Part shown: piece by piece, positions 47,295 through 55,209 of the stretch | Numbering within the stretch: the stretch's first letter is position 1 | Layout: each line of letters opens with the position of its first letter | Made by a program: the position numbers and the translations under genes | Notes under the pieces: model-generated | What the model was told of the DNA's origin: nothing | Databases searched by the model: none | Seen by the model: the letters and a program-made list of their open reading frames with translations, nothing else | From: Leptodactylus fallax | Lineage: Eukaryota > Chordata > Amphibia > Anura > Leptodactylidae | DNA length: 64,000 nt | Reading direction: 5' to 3' | Assembly (NCBI GenBank): GCA_947044405.1 | Contig: CAMRHE010000067.1 | Location: forward strand, 7,135,501-7,199,500

Positions 47295-47742
47295 TCTGCA
47301 CATGGTATTTGTCCCATAGCGGCCCCTGCACACATCAATATGTCCCATAGCGGCGCCTGCACACGGTATATGTCCCATAGCTGCCTCTGCACACAGTATT
47401 TGTCCGATAGCGGTCCCTGCACACGGTATTATGTCCCATAGCGGCCCCTGCACACAGTATTTGTCCCATAGCGGCCTCTGTACACAGCAATATGTCCTAT
47501 AGCAGTCCCTACACACGGTATATGTCCCATAGCGGCCCCTGCACACGGTATATGTCCCATAGCAGCCCCTGCACATGGTATTATGCTCCATAGTGGCCCC
47601 TGCACACGGTATATGTCCCATAGTGGCCCCTGCACACAGTATTATGCTCTATAGTGGCCCCTGCACATGGTATTATGTCCCATAGTGGCCCCAGCACACT
47701 GTGTTATCCCTCCATAGTAGCCCCAGCACACGGTATAATATT
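47295..47742. repeat. 30-bp minisatellite, right part
   Basis: Continuation of the array cut by the gypsy element; about 14 units, increasingly diverged toward 47742. Confidence 0.92.
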
Positions 47743-47783
47743 CTAACTTTTAGAATATTCCAATTTGTGCCACTCACTAGCTA

Positions 47784-48160
47784 TTATTATACTGTGGGGT
47801 CTCTTCAGACCACAGAGTATAATAAGTGGAGGGCAAAGAGAGGTGATGAAACATAAAAAACAATGTTACTCACTATTCCACGCTCTGCAGCCGCTGTGTA
47901 TCTTCAGGCGCTTCTGCTTGTAGTCAGTGACCGCTCATTGAGTCTCAGGGGTCACGTTGCGTCATTATGCGTAATGGCGTCAGACGTAAACGTGACACCC
48001 GAGGCCCTGTCAGCTGACTTCAGGCAGAAGCGCCTGAAGAGTACACAGCGGCTGCGGAGCGTGGAATGGTGAGTAACATTGCTTTTTATGTTTGATCATT
48101 TCCCCGGGGGCTCTGCTTATTATACTCGGGGGTCTGAAGAAACCCCACAGTATAATAATA
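47784..48160. repeat. Foldback module within the hAT element
   Basis: ATTATTATACTGTGGGGTCT ... CACGCTCTGCAGCCGCTGTG is mirrored by CAGCGGCTGCGGAGCGTGG ... ACCCCACAGTATAATAAT. The arms are about 130 bp. Splice-donor-like TGGTGAGTAA at 48068-48076 has its mirror at 47866-47874. Confidence 0.85.
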
Positions 48161-48234
48161 GCAGTTTCGTTTCGGCCGTGTTTTGTCCGATCGAGTGGCA
48201 CGCCTGCCAGAGGTTGCCGACCCCAGGTTTAGAG

Positions 48235-48413
48235 ATACGGCCGGGTCTTGGTAGATTTGCAGTGGTCTGATACTCCTTCCATTTCAATATGATCGCTTGC
48301 ACAATGCTCCTTGGGATGTTTAAAGTTTGGGAAATCTTTTTATATCCAAATCCGGCTTTAAACTTCTCCACAACAGTATCACGGACCTGCCTGGTGTGTT
48401 CCTTGGTCTTCAT
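48235..48413 (-). pseudogene. Tc1-like transposase, N-terminal part
   Basis: Start ATG at 48413 (MKTKEHTRQVRDTVVEKF), first helix-turn-helix (GYKKISQTLNIPRSIVQAII), then the LPRPGR hinge, cut by the hAT insertion. The next codons continue at 39542. Confidence 0.9.
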
Positions 48414-48760
48414 GATGCTCTCTCTCTGCGCTTTAAACAGAACCCTGAGACTATCACAGAACAGGTGCATTTATACGGAGACTTGATTACACACAGGTGG
48501 ATTATATTTATCATCATCAGTCATTTAGGACAACATTGGATCATTCAGAGATCCTCACTGAACTTCTGGAGTGAGTTTGCTGAACTGAAAGTAAAGGGGC
48601 CGAATAATATTGCACGCCCCACTTTTCAGTTTTTTATTTTTTACAAAAGTTTAAAATAACCAATAAATTTTGTTCCACTTCACAATTATGTTTGAAGCCT
48701 GAAATGTGGCAAAAGGTTGAAAAGTTCAAGGGGGCCGAATACTTTCGCAAGGCACAGTAT

Positions 48761-49013
48761 CATGCAGGAACATGGCGATTTGGCACAGTTGCACATGCGT
48801 GTTCAATTCAATTCAAAGGCAAAGGATTTTTTTTTTTTGTATTTTTCAAATATATTTTTCATTTTGCTTATCTGGGACACAGGTGGCATTTACAATTCAT
48901 TTTCAATGGGATCAAGTCTCTTGATTCCATATAGGAAAAAGAGAATAATTTACTGCTCTGCCTGAATGACAAGGTTAGAGCTCATGATTTCCCTGGAGTA
49001 CGATTATTCCATA
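48761..49013. other. Short spacer between the nested block and the plus gypsy element
   Basis: AT-rich, with a T-run at 48827-48838. No feature beyond the flanking target bases. Confidence 0.6.
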
Positions 49014-49017
49014 CAGA

Positions 49018-49996
49018 TGTAAGAGACAGCCAATGTTGTCTTAAGCTTCATTTGTCTGTATAAACTGTTAATGTTGAATGTATTTCTGTGATTCTGTTCC
49101 TTTAAGACAGCAGCCATTGTAATTGTGACATGATGCTGGAGTGAGACCCCCCCCCCCTTTTATGTCAGCCTGCCTGTTCTGCAGACAGAGTGTGAGCAGA
49201 GAAGCAGGAAGTGACGAGACAGAGAGCAGCAGCCATCTTGGCAAGTGTTGTATTGAACTGGTGTGGAGATTTTTCTGTACAGCTAAGCTGTATCTTGGTC
49301 CAGAGACAAACAGAGTGTAAAGAGACAACAGGACTAGTGAGTCCACGTGAAAGGAACTGTGCTCAGTGGCTGATCAGTGAGACTGACATTGTGACTGTGC
49401 ATATGGATACCACAGATAGAGACTCGCAGTGCTGTTGATGTACTGGACGGCACCTGCTAAATCCCGGCTTACATCCCAGCTCAGTGTATGGATTCGGCAG
49501 GACTGTCAGTGTGCTGAGTGGAATCTGCTGTTGGATTACATTGCATTCAGTTGGTTTCCCTGTCTGTTAAAGAGGACTTCATTTCTCCCAAGATCCTGAT
49601 AACCGTGAGGAGAGGACGCTTCACTATAAAAGAAAGGACCGACTTTGGGCCCCACCGCGCGCTTCTACGGACTGTAAGCGGTCCACCTGGACCACTGGGG
49701 AAAAGGGGGTGCACCCAAATGTGAAGTCAGGGTCAGTTAGGGATAGTTTTGAGTATATTGTTCATTCAGTGTCCATACTGCAGAAGTGGACAGAGTAAAA
49801 GTAGAAACCATTGCAGAATTTGCCTTGAAATTGTTCATGCTATATTGTATATTTTGCTTGTCTTTAGCCCTGTCATTTTACCTTTAACTAGCCTTTATTA
49901 ACTTATAGTAAATATATATTTTTTTTCTTGAACTACCGCGTGTGCGTTCATTTCTGGTTGCGGAGTCCAAACCACCTGCCTTGCTCTCGGTTCACA
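49018..49996 (+). repeat. 5' LTR of the plus-strand gypsy element
   Basis: 979 bp, TGTAAGAG...GGTTCACA with TG..CA ends. The C-run of 11 at about 49147-49157 is a slippage site. It contains the TATA box at 49625-49632. Confidence 0.97.
49625..49632 (+). promoter_or_regulatory. LTR TATA box
   Basis: TATAAAAG preceded by CTTCAC; transcription would start about 25-30 bases downstream (near 49655), dividing U3 from R. The same box is at 55815-55822 in the 3' LTR. Confidence 0.65.
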
Positions 49997-49999
49997 AAT

Positions 50000-50017
50000 T
50001 GGCGTAGTCGGCAGGAT
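50000..50017 (+). promoter_or_regulatory. Primer binding site, tRNA-Ser type
   Basis: TGGCGTAGTCGGCAGGAT begins three bases after the LTR. It equals TGG plus the complement of the 3' end of vertebrate tRNA-Ser(AGA/UGA). Only 12 bases separate it from the gag start. Confidence 0.88.
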
Positions 50018-50029
50018 CCGCTTACCAGA

Positions 50030-51055
50030 ATGGACGGTGACGCACCCGTTCGGGAGAATGGTGCTGGAGGAAGAATGCCAGCAGGGGCTATAATGAGTCA
50101 GTTAGCTAAATTTGATGGCAATAATATGTCAGTGAGTATGTGGGTGGAACAGATACGAATGATACAGCGAATGTACCAGACCGCACCAGAAGTACTAGTA
50201 GAGCTAGCAATATTGACATTACAAGGGGATGCTAAGACCACGGTGATACTGAGGCCATTTGAACAAAGGCAGACATTTGAGCAAGTAGTCCAGATTCTAG
50301 AAACCATCTATGGAGAAACTGCATTGCTGGGGTCTCTGCAGGCTCGGTTCTTCCAGAGGGTACAACAGGAGAATGAAAGCCTTCCCCAATATGCAAATGC
50401 CCTACAAGAACTGCTCCGAGATATTCAAAGGAAGGAAAGAGGGGGCTCGCCAGCCTTCTGTAACCCTGATCGGACTCTCCGTGACCAGTTTGTCCTGGGG
50501 ATACGTGACGGCAGTTTAACTGTGACTATGCAGGATTTTATACGACGAGAGACTGATGCTAAATTCCATGATGTACAGGTAGAGGCCATCTCCCGTGCCA
50601 ATAGTATGGTCCCGAGGCCGCAGACCGCAGTTGGAGTTACTTTGTCACAGGGGGCTAGTTCTGGCTCAGAGACAGTAGAAAAAGGGACGGTTAAAGAAAT
50701 TCTCACAGTAATGCAGAAACTGCAAGAACAAATGGAACACTTGCACACTCGTTGTGATGAGCAGTCTATGAAAATTGCAGACTTCCAGAAGACTGGAGAT
50801 GAAAGGGTGAGCCATCCACACCCAGCAAGTCAGAATCACCCACCACCCCGCTGGAGGGGTGAGGATAGGACCTACCGAAGGGGTCCAAATCATTTAGTGC
50901 AGTGCTCAGGAGAAATCGAAGGAGCTTACCGAAGGGGCCCAAACAGATGGCCAGAACGACGGGGGATACGCTGCTGGGAGTGTGGACGGATGGGCCACGT
51001 TGCTGCTAGATGTCCAGAGCAGCGACAAACTTATGAGAGACCGCCGTTAAACTGA
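50030..51055 (+). CDS. gag: Gag polyprotein
   Basis: 341 residues. The ATG at 50030 is the first after the PBS; the frame is open further upstream into the LTR, but without an ATG. Residues 1-25 are a short N-terminus. About 25-175 is the capsid-like helical domain (LAKFDGNN, WVEQIRMIQRMY, LLGSLQARFFQRVQQE, LPQYANALQELL). About 240-265 is probably coiled coil. A basic stretch with repeated YRRGPN follows, and then one CCHC zinc knuckle (C315, C318, H323, C328) for RNA binding. The capsid pattern is like that of Ty3-type Gags and of domesticated PNMA-type genes. It ends at TGA, immediately after G-TTA-AAC, and overlaps the pol frame from 51037. Confidence 0.96.
   Translation: MDGDAPVRENGAGGRMPAGAIMSQLAKFDGNNMSVSMWVEQIRMIQRMYQTAPEVLVELAILTLQGDAKTTVILRPFEQRQTFEQVVQILETIYGETALLGSLQARFFQRVQQENESLPQYANALQELLRDIQRKERGGSPAFCNPDRTLRDQFVLGIRDGSLTVTMQDFIRRETDAKFHDVQVEAISRANSMVPRPQTAVGVTLSQGASSGSETVEKGTVKEILTVMQKLQEQMEHLHTRCDEQSMKIADFQKTGDERVSHPHPASQNHPPPRWRGEDRTYRRGPNHLVQCSGEIEGAYRRGPNRWPERRGIRCWECGRMGHVAARCPEQRQTYERPPLN
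51046..51055 (+). promoter_or_regulatory. Presumed -1 ribosomal frameshift site
   Basis: The gag frame reads G-TTA-AAC-TGA. GTTAAAC is of the X-XXY-YYZ slippery type (the GUUAAAC variant is used by some arteriviruses), and here the stop codon follows it directly. Pol lies in the -1 frame and is open from 51037, so a slip here would produce Gag-Pol. Both element copies keep it exactly. Confidence 0.75.
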
Positions 51056-51105
51056 AGTCCCCTGCTGCTGAAGGGCGTGTAGTAGGGGAGACTGACAAGG
51101 AGACT

Positions 51106-54100
51106 ATGTGGGGAGAATGCCCTGATGATGACCTGATCGCTGCAAGTCCTGTCATACAGGTGGAAATGGAGGGTATTCCGGTTACCGGGATGATTGACAC
51201 GGGTTCCCAAGTAACGACCTTGAGTAGAGACTGTTATGAACGGTACTTCCGGCAACATGTGAAATATGATCCCCATACATTCGTACGAGTGGTCGCAGCT
51301 AACCAGTTACCAGTTCCGGTCGTGGGAGTGGCCTGGATGAATGTCCGGGTATGTGGCCAAGATCTAGGTAGGAAAGGCATTGTGGTGGTACAGGAGTCAC
51401 ATGAAGTAAAGGTCCCTGTCATTTTGGGGATGAATGTGTTAAAAGAATTAGATCAGATCCTCTTTGAAAAGAAAGGTCACGGTTATTGGAAAGAAACCAC
51501 CACTCATCGGCCTACTCAAACAGCTTTCCAGCGGCTGATCCGGACATGTGGCTTACAGAAAAGTTCAGATGCACAGCGTCCTCTGGCTCGAATTTCAGTT
51601 CCTTTGCATACAAAAGTTACACTGCCACCCAGTCGGGAGACAATAGTGTCCATGCCCGTAGGCACCTGTCGGAAACTAGAGGGCATAGCTGTGTTGGTAG
51701 AACCACTGCAGGCAGCCGAAGGAGGTGTTGATCCGCTAGTGGCCCGTTCCTTGGCAATAGTTCGCAATGGAAGAGTACCACTTCGATGTGTAAACACTCA
51801 GGACCAGAGTGTGGACCTGACCCCAGGGAGGCTGCTGGCTAACATCTATGTGACTCCGGAGGAAGTAAGGAAAGTAACTCCAATGCAGCTGAAGCCGACT
51901 GAAAGGGATGAGTGGACCGTAACTGTGTCCATGGGAGAAGATGAGGAACCCACCTCTGAATGGAATGGCTGTGCAATTCGAGAACAGATGAAGATGGATG
52001 TAAGTTCATGTTCTCTGGAATGGGTGCAGGAGGTAGATGAGCTGTTGTGGGAGAACCAAGCCACCTTTGCACGGTATGCTGAAGATTTTGGATGTACCAC
52101 AGGGATCTACCATGAGATTCCCACAGGAGACACCCCTCCAATTAGAGAGCGCTACCGACAAATTCCTCCACAGTTGTATCAGGAAGTGAAAGAACTGTTA
52201 GCTAAGATGCTACAGGGTGGGATCATCCAAGAAAGCCAGAGTCCCTGGGCGGCTCCTGTGGTGTTAGTAAGAAAAAAAGATGGGTCCATCCGATTTTGCG
52301 TAGACTATCGGAAGTTAAACGCTTGCACCGTACGAGATTCCTACCCCTTGCCACGGATTGAGGAGTCCCTCTCAGCGCTAGGGAGAGCCCGGTACTTCTC
52401 CTCACTAGATCTGGCTAGTGGGTATTGGCAGGTGCCGATGGCCACAAAAGACAAGGAGAAGACGGCATTCATCTTGCCCATGGGACTATACGAATTTAAC
52501 CGGATGCCCTTCGGGTTGACAAATGCACCCGGAACGTTTCAGCGGTTGATGGAGAAATGTCTCGGTGACTTCAACTTTGAGTTCACTCTCATCTACTTGG
52601 ATGACATTATAGTGTATTCTGCGACCTTTGAAGACCATCTCCACCAGTTGGGGCAAGTATTTCGAAGATTGCGGGAACATGGGCTCAAATTGAAACCCAG
52701 TAAATGTCGGTTGTTCCAATCTGAAATTGATTACTTGGGTCACCGCGTATCAGGAGAAGGGGTGAGACCATCAAGAGACAAGATAGCGGCTGTTCAAGAT
52801 TGGCCGATACCGACTACTATGCGAGAAGTGAGGGCGTTCCTTGGAGTAGCCGGTTACTATCGACGGTTTATTAAGGATTTCGCCAAGGTAGCAGCACCAC
52901 TTAATGCTCTCCTACGAGGCACATCCGGTGGTCCAAAGAACCGGTCCGTGAAGTGGGGACCTGAACAGGAACAAGCCTTCCAGGCATTGAAGGATGCACT
53001 GACAACAGCCCCAATCTTGGCATATGCTGATTACCACTTGCCGTTCCAGCTATATACAGATGCAAGCCTGTATGGTCTTGGAGCAGTGCTTTCCCAGCTT
53101 CAGGATGGCCAGGAGAGGGTCATAGCGTACGGCAGCCGGTCTTTGAGAGATTCTGAAAGAAACCCCGAGAATTATAGTTCATTTAAATTGGAGCTGTTGG
53201 CACTGGTATGGGCCATGACCGAGAAATTCTCTGAATATTTGACCGGTGCTGAAGTTTTAGTACTGACTGACAACAACCCACTAGCTCACCTGGAAAATGC
53301 CAAGCTCGGGGCGTTAGAGCAGAGGTGGATAGCCCGAATGTCTACATTCAATTACCGCATTAAGTATCGGTCCAAGACAGAGAACCAGAATGCTGACGGA
53401 CTTTCTAGGGTAACTGCCCAGACCCCCACAGAAGACGTGGATCATGAGTTGGAGCATGTGGAGGTGCCCGATTTCAGCAGATTTTCACAGGCCTTGACCG
53501 CCACTAATCAGTTTGAGATGGAGGGGACTGAAATGGCTCCTTTCTTTGGTCCCTCACGACAGGAATGGGCACAGATACAACAGACCCATGAGGGGCTGGC
53601 GCAGATGATCAAGTGTGTTGAGAAAGGCCAGAAGCCCTGTAGAGAGGAAAGAGAACGACTGACACGTGAGATATTATCTGTTTTGAGTCAGTGGGAAAAG
53701 TTGGAGATGAAAAATGGAGTGCTATGCCGAAAGGTCTATTTACCTTCTGAGATCGACATTCGATACCAAATTGTGGTGCCTAGTGAACTGGCTCGCTCCT
53801 TGGCAGTTGAGGCTCATAATAAGAATGGACATTTTGGTCATGAGAAGACCTTTCGTTGGTTACAGCGACTGATTTACTGCCCTGGTCTTCGTCAAATGGT
53901 CGAAGAAGTATGCCGCAGCTGTCGAACTTGTGAGATCCATAAGGCAATAGAAGAGAGAGCTCCCCTGCAAACCATCGTGACCCAGGAACCTTTAGAAATC
54001 GTCATGATAGACTATCTAATGGTGGGCCCATCCAATAGCGGACACCAGTATTGCCTCGTAATGGTGGATCACTTCACCAAATTTGCGGTGGTAACCGCCA

Positions 54101-55194
54101 CCAAGGACCAGACAGCTGAGTCAGCAGCTCGTGCTCTGTGCCAAGATTTCATTCGAGTATATGGGTGCCCCCAACGCATCCACTCCGACCAGGGCGCCTG
54201 CTTTGAGGGACACGTAATGAAAGAAGTTCAACGTATCTACGGGATAAAGAAGTCGCACACGACTCCATACCACCCTCAGGGAAATGGGGCCTGTGAAAGA
54301 TTCAACAGAACTCTGCTACAGATGCTGCGGACTCTGGAGGAAGACAAGAAGTTACAGTGGCCTCAGTTCTTGTCTGAAATGGTGTGGGCCTATAACAATC
54401 AGGTCCATTCTACAACGGGGTACTCTCCTTATACACTTCTCTTTGGGCGGTCTGGGCGAAGTATAGGAGAATTACAGTTGAATGATGTGGATGGGTTCCC
54501 TCCGAGGGATCCAACCTCTTGGGTGCGGGCGCATCGGCAGAGACTTGAGACGATCCATCGATTGGTGCGGCAGCGCCTGCAAGAACATCCCCATCCTGAT
54601 AAGACCCCAGTGCAAGAAGCACCATTGCAACCAGGCGACCTGGTGCTAGTTCGTGTCAAGAAACCCCAAGGGAAATTGGAAAGCAGATGGGAGGCTTTGC
54701 CGTATCGTGTTGTTGGCTGCAAGTATGCGAATGGGCCAGTGTACCAGGTCCAGAAAGAAGGAACTGATTGTGTTCGAGTACTTCACCGAAATATGTTGCG
54801 CCTGTGTCATTCTGAAGGGACAAATCACGATGGGCCTGCCAATGTGAATGAGCTCCCACAGTCAGAGAATGGAGGTGCGGAATGGGCCTCCGACGAGGAG
54901 GATGATTGTTGGCCGATCCCTGCTCCTGGGGATGTTCCACCTGTGACTACTGTATCTCCGGCCTGTGCCCCCTCTGGTGCGGAATCCGCTGGTCCTTCTC
55001 AGCCCATAGCTGCAGCACCCCATAATATACCACCGGTCCTCAGACGGACCACTAGGCCAAATGCTGGTATTCCCCCTGTTCGGTATGCGCAGGATGAGTT
55101 TGTTTGGCCTGCCATACATCGGTATACTACCACCCTGTGCATAAAAGTACAACCCTCTGGATATACAGTCATAGGCAGGGACTGCCAATCTTAA
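51106..55194 (+). CDS. pol: Pol polyprotein: protease, RT, RNase H, integrase
   Basis: 1362 residues counted from the first ATG; probably made as a Gag-Pol fusion by -1 frameshift. Aspartic protease with D31-T-G-S. Reverse transcriptase about 345-530, with WAAPVVLVRKKDGSIRFCVD and Y497-L-D-D-500. RNase H with D652 (YTDAS), E696 (LELLAL) and D722 (LTDNN). Integrase: zinc site H904-x4-H909-x29-C939-x2-C942; catalytic D969, D1028 and E1064 with the exact 35-residue spacing; a GPY/F-like module (PGDLVLVRVKK ... RWEALPYRVV). The last 130 residues are an acidic and proline-rich tail with RRTTRPNAGIPPVRY. All catalytic residues are present. The stop overlaps the polypurine tract. Confidence 0.98.
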   Translation: MWGECPDDDLIAASPVIQVEMEGIPVTGMIDTGSQVTTLSRDCYERYFRQHVKYDPHTFVRVVAANQLPVPVVGVAWMNVRVCGQDLGRKGIVVVQESHEVKVPVILGMNVLKELDQILFEKKGHGYWKETTTHRPTQTAFQRLIRTCGLQKSSDAQRPLARISVPLHTKVTLPPSRETIVSMPVGTCRKLEGIAVLVEPLQAAEGGVDPLVARSLAIVRNGRVPLRCVNTQDQSVDLTPGRLLANIYVTPEEVRKVTPMQLKPTERDEWTVTVSMGEDEEPTSEWNGCAIREQMKMDVSSCSLEWVQEVDELLWENQATFARYAEDFGCTTGIYHEIPTGDTPPIRERYRQIPPQLYQEVKELLAKMLQGGIIQESQSPWAAPVVLVRKKDGSIRFCVDYRKLNACTVRDSYPLPRIEESLSALGRARYFSSLDLASGYWQVPMATKDKEKTAFILPMGLYEFNRMPFGLTNAPGTFQRLMEKCLGDFNFEFTLIYLDDIIVYSATFEDHLHQLGQVFRRLREHGLKLKPSKCRLFQSEIDYLGHRVSGEGVRPSRDKIAAVQDWPIPTTMREVRAFLGVAGYYRRFIKDFAKVAAPLNALLRGTSGGPKNRSVKWGPEQEQAFQALKDALTTAPILAYADYHLPFQLYTDASLYGLGAVLSQLQDGQERVIAYGSRSLRDSERNPENYSSFKLELLALVWAMTEKFSEYLTGAEVLVLTDNNPLAHLENAKLGALEQRWIARMSTFNYRIKYRSKTENQNADGLSRVTAQTPTEDVDHELEHVEVPDFSRFSQALTATNQFEMEGTEMAPFFGPSRQEWAQIQQTHEGLAQMIKCVEKGQKPCREERERLTREILSVLSQWEKLEMKNGVLCRKVYLPSEIDIRYQIVVPSELARSLAVEAHNKNGHFGHEKTFRWLQRLIYCPGLRQMVEEVCRSCRTCEIHKAIEERAPLQTIVTQEPLEIVMIDYLMVGPSNSGHQYCLVMVDHFTKFAVVTATKDQTAESAARALCQDFIRVYGCPQRIHSDQGACFEGHVMKEVQRIYGIKKSHTTPYHPQGNGACERFNRTLLQMLRTLEEDKKLQWPQFLSEMVWAYNNQVHSTTGYSPYTLLFGRSGRSIGELQLNDVDGFPPRDPTSWVRAHRQRLETIHRLVRQRLQEHPHPDKTPVQEAPLQPGDLVLVRVKKPQGKLESRWEALPYRVVGCKYANGPVYQVQKEGTDCVRVLHRNMLRLCHSEGTNHDGPANVNELPQSENGGAEWASDEEDDCWPIPAPGDVPPVTTVSPACAPSGAESAGPSQPIAAAPHNIPPVLRRTTRPNAGIPPVRYAQDEFVWPAIHRYTTTLCIKVQPSGYTVIGRDCQS

Positions 55195-55207
55195 AGTGGG
55201 GGGGGAA
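55193..55207 (+). other. Polypurine tract
   Basis: AAAGTGGGGGGGGAA just before the 3' LTR; plus-strand primer. Its first two bases belong to the pol stop codon. Confidence 0.9.
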
Positions 55208-55209
55208 TA

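Larger units (their letters stand above)
39543..48226. mobile_element. Nonautonomous hAT element, split by the gypsy insertion
   Basis: Ends CAGGGGTAGGAAACC and GGTTGCCGACCCCAG are inverses with few changes. The perfect 8-bp duplication GTTTAGAG (39535-39542 and 48227-48234) sits inside a Tc1 transposase gene. Without the gypsy element (40395-47294) and its 4-bp duplication, it is about 1.78 kb. The interior holds the 30-bp minisatellite (39998-40394 continued at 47295-47742) and a foldback module (47784-48160). No transposase. Confidence 0.93.
38776..48758 (-). mobile_element. Tc1-like transposon, left-truncated, split by a nested hAT + gypsy
   Basis: The right end (48758) reads, on the minus strand, CTGTGCCTTGCGAAAGTATT, next to TA (48759-48760). 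Transposase text runs from 48413 to 48235, is interrupted at 39543-48226, and resumes at 39542 without loss of frame, continuing to about 38776. There the similarity stops, so the left terminal repeat is missing. Without the insert the remnant is about 1.3 kb. It is in the same family as the solo end at 28380-28432. Confidence 0.9.

Noticed and set aside
39998..47742. Regular 30-bp array that could suggest a CRISPR
   Set aside because: Units are tandem with no unique spacers, the genome is eukaryotic, and the array is the interior of a hAT element.
49518..49724. Short conserved frames within the four LTRs
   Set aside because: They are conserved only because the LTRs are nearly identical; no domain, and they cross the promoter region.
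49928..50029. Upstream extension of gag into the LTR
   Set aside because: The frame is open, but the first codon there is TTG; the first ATG is at 50030, just after the primer binding site.
51839..52141. Antisense open frames across pol and gag
   Set aside because: Shadows of the GC-balanced coding sequence; they have no motifs and recur only because the element is duplicated.
54600..55194. Chromodomain at the integrase C-terminus
   Set aside because: The tail is acidic and proline-rich, and I see no aromatic-cage chromodomain pattern.
55208..55209. Search for an envelope gene, which would make the element an endogenous retrovirus
   Set aside because: The pol stop overlaps the polypurine tract and the LTR follows immediately; there is no room for env.
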